Of a stretch of DNA of 5,784 nucleotides, positions 1 through 5,260 are shown in pieces. This DNA is from SOIA01 sp050116035. GTDB lineage: Bacteria > Acidobacteriota > Aminicenantia > Aminicenantales > Aminicenantaceae. The stretch is from positions 1-5,784 of the forward strand of contig JASFPJ010000229.1 in assembly GCA_050116035.1 (NCBI GenBank). Reading direction: 5' to 3'. The notes beneath the pieces were generated by a model. The model saw only the letters and a list, made by a program, of their open reading frames with translations, did not search any database and was not told the DNA's origin. The position numbers were made by a program, and so were the translations under genes. Numbering within the stretch: the first letter of the stretch is position 1; the number at the start of each line of letters is the position of its first letter.

Positions 1-121
1 CGAGCAATGTCTTTAAACCCGGAGTTTCCGCCATCTCCACCATGTCTCCGTAGGCCTTGATGGCATCTTCTTCTCTCTGAATCGCGAATTCTATAACCTG
101 CTCGAAACTTTTTGTTTCCAT
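1..121 (-). CDS. Ferritin-like / rubrerythrin-family protein, N-terminal part (runs off the left edge)
   Basis: Only the first 40 codons are present, read leftwards from an ATG at 121-119. The peptide begins METKSFEQVIEF and continues with AIQREEDAIKAYGDMVEMAE at residues 13-32. This is the first amphipathic helix typical of ferritin-like four-helix proteins (rubrerythrin and related families), where a Glu in an E-x-x-A-x-x-x-Y pattern (here E17 or E18 with Y24) supplies a di-iron ligand. Such proteins handle iron or peroxide in the cytoplasm. The remaining ligands and any rubredoxin domain lie outside the window, so neither the subfamily nor the activity can be settled. The start is well supported by an AAGGAG site 9 nt upstream. 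The gene is divergent from the glutamate dehydrogenase gene. Family membership is inferred from the helix pattern alone. Confidence 0.72.
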   Translation of the reverse strand, partial: METKSFEQVIEFAIQREEDAIKAYGDMVEMAETPGLKTLL

Positions 122-130
122 GTATGTGTT

Positions 131-136
131 CTCCTT
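131..136 (-). promoter_or_regulatory. Ribosome binding site of the ferritin-like gene
   Basis: The minus strand reads AAGGAG here, 9 nt before the ATG at 121. This near-ideal Shine-Dalgarno site fixes the start of the ferritin-like gene. Confidence 0.75.
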
Positions 137-318
137 TGTTAATTGATTCTGTTTACCAAATTCCACCGGCTGATCCGGACAGACCGCTGTTCCTCTCTAC
201 TCCTCTGGATTCGTCCTCTCCTGCGAGTGAACGGAAGAAAGCCAGCTCCTGTCTTGTTCAGCCGCGATTCTTTCTTGATGTTGTTCCTCTACCCTGATAG
301 CAGCGATGATGTTGCCGA

Positions 319-348
319 TTGCATTTGAAAGTGAAATACAATTATAAT
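319..348 (+). promoter_or_regulatory. Probable sigma-70-type promoter of the glutamate dehydrogenase gene
   Basis: A perfect TATAAT (343-348) is preceded, with an 18-nt spacer, by TTGCAT (319-324), which keeps only the TTG of the -35 consensus. Transcription would begin near 355, giving a 5' untranslated region of about 55-60 nt before the ATG at 412. The rest of the 122-411 interval holds no convincing gene on either strand. I could not pick a clear promoter for the divergent ferritin-like gene in it. Confidence 0.55.
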
Positions 349-400
349 GAATTGATTTTTAATGTCAACCGACTCAGCGAGATGAACACCCGCTCGTGGG

Positions 401-406
401 AGGAGG
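401..406 (+). promoter_or_regulatory. Ribosome binding site deciding the gdh start
   Basis: AGGAGG lies 5 nt before the ATG at 412, within a longer purine run from 398. No comparable site precedes the in-frame ATG at 382 or the TTG at 319, and the TTG lies inside the predicted promoter. The site therefore selects 412 as the start. Confidence 0.75.
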
Positions 407-411
407 CAGGA

Positions 412-1656
412 ATGATCGAGGATTCGTTAGCCAAAAAGGCACAGAAACAACTCTACAAAGCGGCCATAGAGATCAAGCTGGATCACAACCTGCTTAAAAT
501 ACTGGAACAACCCATGCGTGTTCTGAGGGTTTCTGTCCCCATCAAACTGGATAATGGAAAGACAAAAGTCTTTACAGGCTACCGCTGTCAGTATAATAAC
601 GCCAAAGGGCCGACCAAAGGGGGCGTCCGCTACCATCCCGATGTCACGGAGGAAGAAGTGGTGGCTCTGGCAGCCTGGATGACATGGAAGTGTGCCCTTC
701 TCGACCTGCCTTACGGAGGGGCAAAGGGAGGGATCATCTGCAACCCGACAAAACTCTCTGAAGGCGAGCTGGAAAGGATGACCAGAAGATACACATCTGA
801 GATCATGCCTATCCTGGGCCCGCATATCGACATCCCCGCTCCGGATGTCTACACGACTTCAAAAACAATGGCCTGGATCATGGATACATTCTCAATGATG
901 AAAGGCTACACAGAACCCAGCATTGTCACTGGCAAACCAGAAATTCTGGGAGGCTCTAAAGGAAGAAAAGAAGCGACAGGAAAAGGAGTGGCGATCATCA
1001 CACGGGAGTTCTTCAAGGCGCAAAAGAAAAGTCTTCAGGGCGCCCGTGTCGCTATCCAGGGATTCGGGAATGTGGGAGGCCACGCCGCTCACTATTTATC
1101 CCAGATGGGAGCCAAAATAGTGGCTGTTTCCGATGTATCCGGTGCTCTTGCCCATCCGGACGGTCTCGATGTTCCTGGACTCATAGATTGTGTGGAAAAG
1201 CATGCCTGTATCATCAAACATCCTGGAAAACAGATTGACAGGGAAGACGTTCTCACTCACGATGTAGATATTCTCGTCCCTGCTGCTCTGGAAAACCAGA
1301 TTCACAAGAAGAACGCACATAAAATCAAGGCTAAAGTCATCGTCGAAGGAGCGAACGGACCCACTACGCCTGAGGCGGATGAAATACTGGAGAAAAAGAA
1401 GATTTCCGTGATTCCCGACATTCTGGCTAACGCCGGGGGAGTCGTAGTCAGCCATCTCGAATGGGTTCAAGCCCTCAGCGGGCTGTTTTGGGAAGAAGAA
1501 CAGGTGAATACAGAGCTCGAACGAAAAATGGTGAAATCATGCAAAAAAGTCTGGGAAATAAGCAAGCAAAAGAATATCTCTCTCCGCTGTGCGGCCTACA
1601 TCGTTGCCATCGAGCGGATTGCAGAAATCTACAGTTACAGGGGAATTTTTCCCTGA
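412..1656 (+). CDS. gdhA: Glutamate dehydrogenase (Glu/Leu/Phe/Val dehydrogenase family)
   Basis: This enzyme catalyses the reversible NAD(P)-dependent oxidative deamination of glutamate to 2-oxoglutarate and ammonia in the cytoplasm, linking carbon and nitrogen metabolism. The 414-residue product matches the usual length of hexameric bacterial and archaeal enzymes. The N-terminal catalytic domain carries GPTKGG (66-71, substrate-binding K69), PYGGAKGG (100-107, catalytic K105) and PAPDV (142-146, catalytic D145). EATGKGV (187-193) leads into the Rossmann domain, whose dinucleotide motif is GFGNVG (217-222). K69 and S347 (in VVVSHLEWVQ) are the positions that contact the glutamate side-chain carboxylate, which argues for glutamate rather than leucine or phenylalanine. 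NAD versus NADP preference cannot be decided safely. The ATG at 412 is chosen over upstream in-frame TTG 319 and ATG 382 because of the AGGAGG site and the position of the promoter. The gene appears monocistronic. Confidence 0.93.
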   Translation: MIEDSLAKKAQKQLYKAAIEIKLDHNLLKILEQPMRVLRVSVPIKLDNGKTKVFTGYRCQYNNAKGPTKGGVRYHPDVTEEEVVALAAWMTWKCALLDLPYGGAKGGIICNPTKLSEGELERMTRRYTSEIMPILGPHIDIPAPDVYTTSKTMAWIMDTFSMMKGYTEPSIVTGKPEILGGSKGRKEATGKGVAIITREFFKAQKKSLQGARVAIQGFGNVGGHAAHYLSQMGAKIVAVSDVSGALAHPDGLDVPGLIDCVEKHACIIKHPGKQIDREDVLTHDVDILVPAALENQIHKKNAHKIKAKVIVEGANGPTTPEADEILEKKKISVIPDILANAGGVVVSHLEWVQALSGLFWEEEQVNTELERKMVKSCKKVWEISKQKNISLRCAAYIVAIERIAEIYSYRGIFP

Positions 1657-1682
1657 CAAAAAAAGAAAAACAGGAAAAAAGA

Positions 1683-1773
1683 GGACAGGCTACTTTTTTC
1701 AAAGAAAAGGGACAGTCCCTATCTATCTTAACAAAATGACTAAAAGGGATAGTCCCTGAAAAAAGTAGCCTGT
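1683..1773. repeat. REPIN-like palindromic element downstream of gdhA
   Basis: The two ends form a perfect 17-bp inverted repeat (1685-1701 and 1757-1773). Inside lie two 16-bp copies, identical except for one base, of a near-palindrome with core GGGACAGTCCC (1705-1720) or GGGATAGTCCC (1742-1757). The left end, GGACAGGCTACTTTTT (1683-1698), recurs exactly at 5183-5198. Palindromic units in opposed pairs are typical of REP/REPIN elements mobilised in trans by Y1 (RAYT) transposases; assignment to that class is inference. No T-run follows the outer stem, so it is not a classic intrinsic terminator, although the fold could still stop transcription or protect the gdhA mRNA end. Confidence 0.7.
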
Positions 1774-1808
1774 TGTTCATGCTCAGTCAATCGGCAAAAT
1801 TTTTATAA

Positions 1809-1892
1809 TGTCATTGCGAACAGAGTGAAGCAATCCCGTAAAAAGAAATGCATTTTTCTCTAAGAGATTGCCACGCTTCGCTCGCAATGACA
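1809..1892. repeat. 84-bp TGTCATTGCGA inverted repeat (MITE-like)
   Basis: Terminal TGTCATTGCGA (1809-1819) is perfectly complementary to TCGCAATGACA (1882-1892). Further in, GCAATC (1831-1836) pairs with GATTGC (1866-1871), with imperfect pairing between. This end sequence is, from memory, a very widespread intergenic repeat in diverse uncultured bacterial genomes. There is no coding capacity. The rest of the gap up to 2066 shows no further gene, terminator or convincing promoter. Confidence 0.75.
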
Positions 1893-2066
1893 CCTTCGAG
1901 TTCGATATCATCACAAAAAGTGTTACCTAATTACAGAGCATAAACACCTATCCCCTTTTTCTGTTCCCAGAATGTTGTGAAACATTTATTATCCTGACAA
2001 GGCTGGATTTCAAGCTCTTAACTTATTCTTGATTTAGAGGTCCATTTCTTTTATCATGAGTATTCA

Positions 2067-2441
2067 ATGCAGATAGACCCTAAAGCCATCGGTTCTCTAC
2101 TCTTGGGATGGTTCGTCCCCGGACTGGGACATGTCTATCAAAAAAAATACTGGAAGGGCGGCATCTTTTTTGTCTGCATACTCTCCATGGCGGCTCTGGG
2201 TCTGTTCATGGGAGGCAAGATCTACTCCTTCCAGACAGAAAACCCGTTGACCATCCTGGCCTTTTTTTCTGACCTGGGCAGCGGCCTTCTCTTCATCCTC
2301 TCGAAAATTTTCTCTTTCGGAGTGGGAAACCTGAGAAACACGACGTTCGAATTTGGAACAGCTTACATCGCAGGCGCTGGACTCCTGAATTATCTCGTCG
2401 CGCTGGATGCCTTTGATATCGCTTCAGGAAAAAAAGAATGA
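2067..2441 (+). CDS. Small multi-pass membrane protein, probable DUF6677 family
   Basis: The 124-residue product is strongly hydrophobic, with likely membrane segments at about 9-24, 32-50, 62-84 and 96-115. It starts with LLLGWFVPGLGHVYQKKYWK (11-30), the GW-(L/F)-VPG-x-GH-x-Y pattern seen at the head of DUF6677 proteins and similar to TM2-type small membrane proteins. It ends with AGAGLLNYLVALDAFDIASG (102-121), also like DUF6677. The function of the family is unknown and none is proposed here. The start has only a weak ribosome site, but no upstream in-frame ATG, GTG or TTG exists before the stop at 2019. The conserved N-terminal motif excludes a downstream start. The gene overlaps the next one by ATGA, so the two are probably co-translated. 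The family assignment is from memory of motifs. Confidence 0.75.
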   Translation: MQIDPKAIGSLLLGWFVPGLGHVYQKKYWKGGIFFVCILSMAALGLFMGGKIYSFQTENPLTILAFFSDLGSGLLFILSKIFSFGVGNLRNTTFEFGTAYIAGAGLLNYLVALDAFDIASGKKE

Positions 2442-2617
2442 TCTGGAAAAGCCATTTTCTGTCCATGATTATCTACGCTGTCTTTGTCTGTATCGTTCTC
2501 GCGCTCATCAGAAGAAACGACAGAAAAAGCCAGATAAGATATGCACTTTTTCTCTTCCTCATCATGGTTGCCGGAGGCCTTCTTTTCGGCTGGTTCATGT
2601 ATCTATTCACTCTCTAA
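2438..2617 (+). CDS. 59-residue two-helix membrane protein, unknown function
   Basis: The ATG at 2438 overlaps the stop codon of the preceding gene (ATGA, 2438-2441), and an AGGA site (2426-2429) lies 8 nt upstream, so translation looks real and coupled. The product begins MIWKSHFLSMIIYAV. One hydrophobic helix spans about residues 7-24, followed by a charged loop RRNDRKSQIRY (25-35) and a second helix at about 36-58. The positive loop predicts that it faces the cytoplasm, with both ends outside. I do not recognise a named family. The tight coupling suggests that it partners the DUF6677-like protein in the membrane. Confidence 0.7.
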   Translation: MIWKSHFLSMIIYAVFVCIVLALIRRNDRKSQIRYALFLFLIMVAGGLLFGWFMYLFTL

Positions 2618-2648
2618 CTTCCCTGCATATTCACGGCTCTCTCCATCT

Positions 2649-2676
2649 TTGAATCCTCAAATTGATGTGTTATAAT
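2649..2676 (+). promoter_or_regulatory. Strong extended -10 promoter upstream of the gatB-like leader and ftsEX
   Basis: TTGAAT (2649-2654) and TATAAT (2671-2676) are separated by 16 nt, and a TG one base before the -10 box (2668-2669) makes an extended -10. Transcription should begin near 2683, a few bases before the ATG of the small ORF at 2691. This would drive that ORF and then ftsE and ftsX. Confidence 0.7.
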
Positions 2677-2690
2677 CTGCCCCTGAGTTG

Positions 2691-2789
2691 ATGAAACTCC
2701 AAATCTATGAGTCAGCTATCGGCCTCGAAATCCACGTTCAACATCTGACTATGAACGATATTCTTCTTCCGAGCTTTTTTATGAGCTGA
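2691..2789 (+). pseudogene. gatB-like 5' remnant or leader ORF (32 codons) directly before ftsE
   Basis: The ORF reads MKLQIYESAIGLEIHVQHLT for its first 20 residues, then 12 unrelated residues and a TGA. YE-x-x-IGLEIHVQ-x-x-T is the hallmark N-terminus of GatB, the B subunit of the Asp-tRNA(Asn)/Glu-tRNA(Gln) amidotransferase, normally about 470-480 residues. Everything after that is missing, so the enzyme activity is absent. A one-base frame change after codon 20 gives T-I-F-F-F-R-A, faintly like the next GatB segment (T-K-x-F-C), which suggests decay by indels. The ORF ends 2 nt before the ftsE ATG. Since ftsE has only a weak ribosome site, translation of this ORF could feed ftsE by coupling. 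It is either a rearrangement scar that brought a gatB promoter to ftsEX or a retained leader peptide. Confidence 0.6.
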
Positions 2790-2791
2790 AA

Positions 2792-3457
2792 ATGATCGAA
2801 CTCTACCACATATGGAAACAGTATCAACCTCCAAGATGGGCTCTTTCGGATATCACTCTTCATGTCAAAAAGGGAGATTTTGTCTTTATTACCGGACCCA
2901 GCGGTTCGGGGAAGACAACGCTCCTCAAATTAATTTTTAGAGAGATAATTCCGACTCAAGGGCAAATCGTGATCGACAAAAGGAATATCCTCCGGATTCC
3001 CGACCATAGGATCTACGGCCTGAGAAGAAGCATGGGAATTGTTTTTCAGGACTTCCGCCTGCTCTTCCAGAAAAGAGTCTTCGAGAATGTGGCTGTCGTC
3101 CTTCAAGTTCTCGGGATTCCCCGCAAGGAAATCCGGCGCCGTGTGTTTAATGCGCTGAGAATGGTCAACCTTCACCACAAAATGTGGGAATATCCGCCTC
3201 AACTCTCGTATGGCGAGCAGCAGAGAGTGGCCATTGCCAGGGCTGTGGTGAACCATCCTAAAATACTCCTGGCTGATGAGCCAACTGGAAACCTCGATCC
3301 GGAACTAGCGAATGAAATCATGACCGTGTTCAAGGAGATCAACTTACAGGGTGCCACTGTGATCATATGCACTCATGACCGAGAATTAATCCGCCATTTC
3401 GGCGAGAAAATTTTGTTCCTGTATAAGGGAAAATTAATCCGAAAGGAAGAACTCTGA
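2792..3457 (+). CDS. ftsE: Cell division ATP-binding protein FtsE
   Basis: FtsE is the cytoplasmic ATPase of the FtsEX complex, which resembles an ABC transporter but transmits ATP-driven conformational change to activate periplasmic or extracellular cell-wall hydrolases during division. The 221-residue product has full family length. Visible motifs are Walker A GPSGSGKTT (35-43), the Q-loop glutamine in VFQDFRLLF (Q86), signature LSYGEQQR (138-145), Walker B ILLADEP with catalytic E163 (158-164), D-loop NLDP (167-170) and switch histidine H195. The signature has Tyr140 where LSGGEQQR is usual. The start at 2792 follows the gatB-like ORF by 2 nt and lacks a strong Shine-Dalgarno site. The gene runs directly into ftsX, whose adjacency separates it from LolD/MacB-type relatives. 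Confidence 0.93.
   Translation: MIELYHIWKQYQPPRWALSDITLHVKKGDFVFITGPSGSGKTTLLKLIFREIIPTQGQIVIDKRNILRIPDHRIYGLRRSMGIVFQDFRLLFQKRVFENVAVVLQVLGIPRKEIRRRVFNALRMVNLHHKMWEYPPQLSYGEQQRVAIARAVVNHPKILLADEPTGNLDPELANEIMTVFKEINLQGATVIICTHDRELIRHFGEKILFLYKGKLIRKEEL
3443..3449 (+). promoter_or_regulatory. Ribosome binding site for ftsX at the end of ftsE
   Basis: AAGGAAG within the last ftsE codons lies 4 nt before the CTG at 3454 and 7 nt before the ATT at 3457. It supports initiation at the gene junction rather than at the ATG at 3517, which has no proper Shine-Dalgarno site. Confidence 0.55.
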
Positions 3458-4353
3458 TTATTCAAAAGCTCAGACATTCTGTTAAAGAGACGGTCAATAA
3501 TCTCTGGCAGTACAGGATGCGCAATGTTTTCTCTATCACAATCATCTGTCTCTCCTTTCTTATTTTTGGAGTTTTCCTTTCTCTCTCAAACAATCTCTTC
3601 TACACAGCCAAGGAACTCTCGAAGAACATGCTTATCATTTTCTTTCTCGAGAAAGACCTGCCTGAAGAACAGAGGAATTCCGTTGAAAAAAGACTCAAGG
3701 AATCCTCTCTGGTTAACAATGTGCGCTACATAAGCACCGGGCAGGCATTGAGCCGATTCCAGCAAAATTTTCCAGAGCTTCAAGGCATCATCGAAAACAT
3801 CGATGTCAATCCCTTCCCGGCGTCTTTCGAAACGAATCTCGCGGAAGAAAATCTCTCTCCTGAAACGATCTTGAGGTTTATCCAGGTCATGAAAGACATG
3901 GAAGGAATCGAGGATGCTCAGTTCAACAGGGATTGGGTGGAAAGGATGCAATCCCTCAGCAGACTGGCCAAAGCGATTGGCTTTTTTTTGGGCGGGATAT
4001 TGGCTCTGGCCTCTTTTTTTATCATCTCTAACGTTGTCCGGCTCAACGTATTTGCCCGCAAAGAGGAAATCGAAATCCTCAGGCTGGTTGGAGCCACCAA
4101 CTTTTTTATAAGGATTCCGTTTCTCCTGGAAGGGATTATTCTCGGGATTCTTGGGGGAATAATCTCACTGGCTTTGCTCTTTCTGTTGATAAAATTCTTT
4201 CCTCTCTATTTAGGCGCTTCTTTGGGCGCGCTGAATGAGATCATCAACTTTCGCTATCTTTCCTTCTCTCAAGTCACGCTGCTGATCGCAGGGGGCGCCT
4301 TTATCGGCTTCTTCGGAAGCCTCAGCTGCCTGTCTCGCTTCTTGAAAGTTTAA
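3454..4353 (+). CDS. ftsX: Cell division protein FtsX (probable non-AUG start)
   Basis: FtsX is the membrane partner of FtsE in the divisome. From the CTG at 3454 it has 299 residues, the usual length. The order is a cytoplasmic N-terminus (IIQKLRHSVKETVNNLWQYR, 2-21), membrane helix 1 (about 25-45), a large extracytoplasmic loop (about 50-170) with the typical NPFPASFE (119-126), helix 2 (about 173-196), the cytoplasmic RKEEIEILRLVGAT (202-215), helix 3 (about 218-247) and helix 4 (about 273-293). The first ATG in frame is at 3517, which would cut off the conserved cytoplasmic segment. Upstream the frame holds no ATG, GTG or TTG before the stop at 3424, so the real start is CTG 3454 (overlapping the ftsE stop as CTGA) or ATT at 3457 or 3460. 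The exact codon is inferred. No hydrolase gene follows. Confidence 0.88.
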   Translation: MIIQKLRHSVKETVNNLWQYRMRNVFSITIICLSFLIFGVFLSLSNNLFYTAKELSKNMLIIFFLEKDLPEEQRNSVEKRLKESSLVNNVRYISTGQALSRFQQNFPELQGIIENIDVNPFPASFETNLAEENLSPETILRFIQVMKDMEGIEDAQFNRDWVERMQSLSRLAKAIGFFLGGILALASFFIISNVVRLNVFARKEEIEILRLVGATNFFIRIPFLLEGIILGILGGIISLALLFLLIKFFPLYLGASLGALNEIINFRYLSFSQVTLLIAGGAFIGFFGSLSCLSRFLKV

Positions 4354-4388
4354 CTGCACAGACGGACACATCGATCGTTCCCCCGCCA

Positions 4389-5042
4389 TCAGCGTTCTCC
4401 TGAAAAAATTTCGCTCGCCCGTTTGTGGGCCTCCCGCAATGGCTCAGGGATTCTGAATCTGGAGCATTGAAGGACAACTTCTTTTGCATGAATAAAATCA
4501 ATCCTGTGTCCTGGGGACAAGTAGATCGGCTTCACTCCTAGCCGGGTTCTCAAGCAGAGTCCAACCCTGTCTCCTTTGTCGTCCTTGAAAAAGCTGCAGG
4601 CTCCTCTATTCTCGGGTGGTGAGTCAGTAGGATAAAAAGGTGTCTTCGCGCATCCGATGGTACAGATATCGAGAGTGACGCCCACATAAGAGGCCAGCCC
4701 CATTTTCCTGGGGTGAGCGATACCATTCCCATCAACTAGAGTCACATCCGGTTTTGTTTTTAGCTTCCGATAGGCCACTAGAAAGACAGGCCCCTCTCGA
4801 AAGGCTAAAAAACCCGGAATATAGGGAAACCTGGATTCCCTGATGGCCACGACAGACTCCACAACCTTAAATTCGGGAATCTTGACCACGACAAGACTCG
4901 CCCCGATCCTTTTCTCCCTCCGGTCATAGCTAAAATCTGCTCCGGCCACCAGACCCACTCTTCGGCCGTCCCATTTGAGCTTGAGCTTCGAAGAGAGACT
5001 GCGTTGGACGAAGGCCGCTTGTTCCAGGCTTATTTTTGGCAT
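4389..5042 (-). CDS. nfi: Endonuclease V (deoxyinosine 3' endonuclease)
   Basis: Endonuclease V nicks DNA at the second phosphodiester bond 3' of deoxyinosine and starts alternative excision repair of deaminated adenine. The 217-residue product matches the bacterial family (about 210-230). Visible motifs are AGADFSY (33-39, catalytic D36), the strand-separating wedge PYIP (73-76), FREGP (81-85, catalytic E83), LVDGNGIAHPR (102-112, catalytic D104 and H110), GLASYVGV (115-122), TIGCAK (128-133, K133), LRTR-GVKP (164-172) and SPGHR (176-180). All key acidic residues are present, so the enzyme should be active. The ATG at 5042 is the only usual start in frame before the upstream stop at about 5088. 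GAGG abuts it with no spacer, so initiation may be weak. The gene converges on ftsX with a 35-bp gap and no visible terminator hairpin. Confidence 0.93.
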   Translation of the reverse strand: MPKISLEQAAFVQRSLSSKLKLKWDGRRVGLVAGADFSYDRREKRIGASLVVVKIPEFKVVESVVAIRESRFPYIPGFLAFREGPVFLVAYRKLKTKPDVTLVDGNGIAHPRKMGLASYVGVTLDICTIGCAKTPFYPTDSPPENRGACSFFKDDKGDRVGLCLRTRLGVKPIYLSPGHRIDFIHAKEVVLQCSRFRIPEPLREAHKRASEIFSGER

Positions 5043-5117
5043 CCTCTTTTCAGTATGATGAATGGGATCAAGTCTCTGTATTCCATTTTACCTATTCAGA
5101 AAATAAAAATATATGTA

Positions 5118-5218
5118 TATTAAATGGTATTAAATGGGGACGTTCCCCAAGGTACCGCCTTAGATCAGAAAAAGGAAAAAGGGGACAGGCTACTTTTTAA
5201 ATGAATGGGGACGTTCCC
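5118..5218. repeat. REP-like repeat cluster between nfi and the rodZ-like gene
   Basis: Two copies of AATGGGGACGTTCCC (5133-5147 and 5204-5218) flank the interval. Each holds a small palindrome, complete in the first copy as GGGGACGTTCCCC (5136-5148, 5-bp arms). Between them is GGACAGGCTACTTTTT (5183-5198), identical to the left end of the repeat after gdhA. A 10-bp tandem duplication TATTAAATGG (5118-5127 and 5128-5137) leads into the first copy. AAGG/CCTT (5149-5152, 5158-5161) could form a further small stem. Membership in one REP/REPIN family with the 1683-1773 element is inferred from the shared core. Confidence 0.65.
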
Positions 5219-5223
5219 TGTTA

Positions 5224-5252
5224 TTGACATGGTATGCCTGTTATCCTAAAAT
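5224..5252 (+). promoter_or_regulatory. Near-consensus sigma-70-type promoter of the rodZ-like gene
   Basis: TTGACA (5224-5229) is a perfect -35 box and TAAAAT (5247-5252) a five-of-six -10 box, with the optimal 17-nt spacer. The start of transcription is predicted at about 5259-5261, which coincides with the ATG of the rodZ-like gene. The -35 box begins 5 bp after the repeat cluster. Confidence 0.75.
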
Positions 5253-5260
5253 CCCAATAC

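Noticed and set aside
112..328. Two overlapping plus-strand ORFs of 61 codons.
   Set aside because: They have no ribosome site, their composition is unlike a protein, and they overlap the 5' end and ribosome site of the divergent ferritin-like gene.
200..358. A minus-strand open stretch upstream of the ferritin-like gene, in the same frame, containing IAAIRVEEQHQERI, which vaguely resembles a ferritin-like helix.
   Set aside because: It has no start codon, is bounded by stops, overlaps the predicted gdhA promoter and is only 53 codons long. The likeness rests on a short charged helix pattern that can arise by chance.
1685..1773. Intrinsic terminator for gdhA.
   Set aside because: The stem is long, but the T-run lies inside the left arm and none follows the right arm. 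The shared core at 5183-5198 points to a repeat family instead.
1461..1780. Frames on both strands running through the gdhA 3' end into the repeat.
   Set aside because: They are out-of-frame shadows of gdhA and the palindromic repeat, with no homology or start signals.
1994..2029. Possible promoter for the DUF6677-like gene (CTGACA followed by TTAACT or TATTCT).
   Set aside because: The spacing or the -10 match is poor in every combination tried, so no box pair was good enough to annotate.
5234..5260. In-frame upstream ATG as the rodZ start.
   Set aside because: It lies between the -35 and -10 boxes of the near-consensus promoter, has no ribosome site, and adds nine residues ahead of a domain that normally starts close to the N-terminus.
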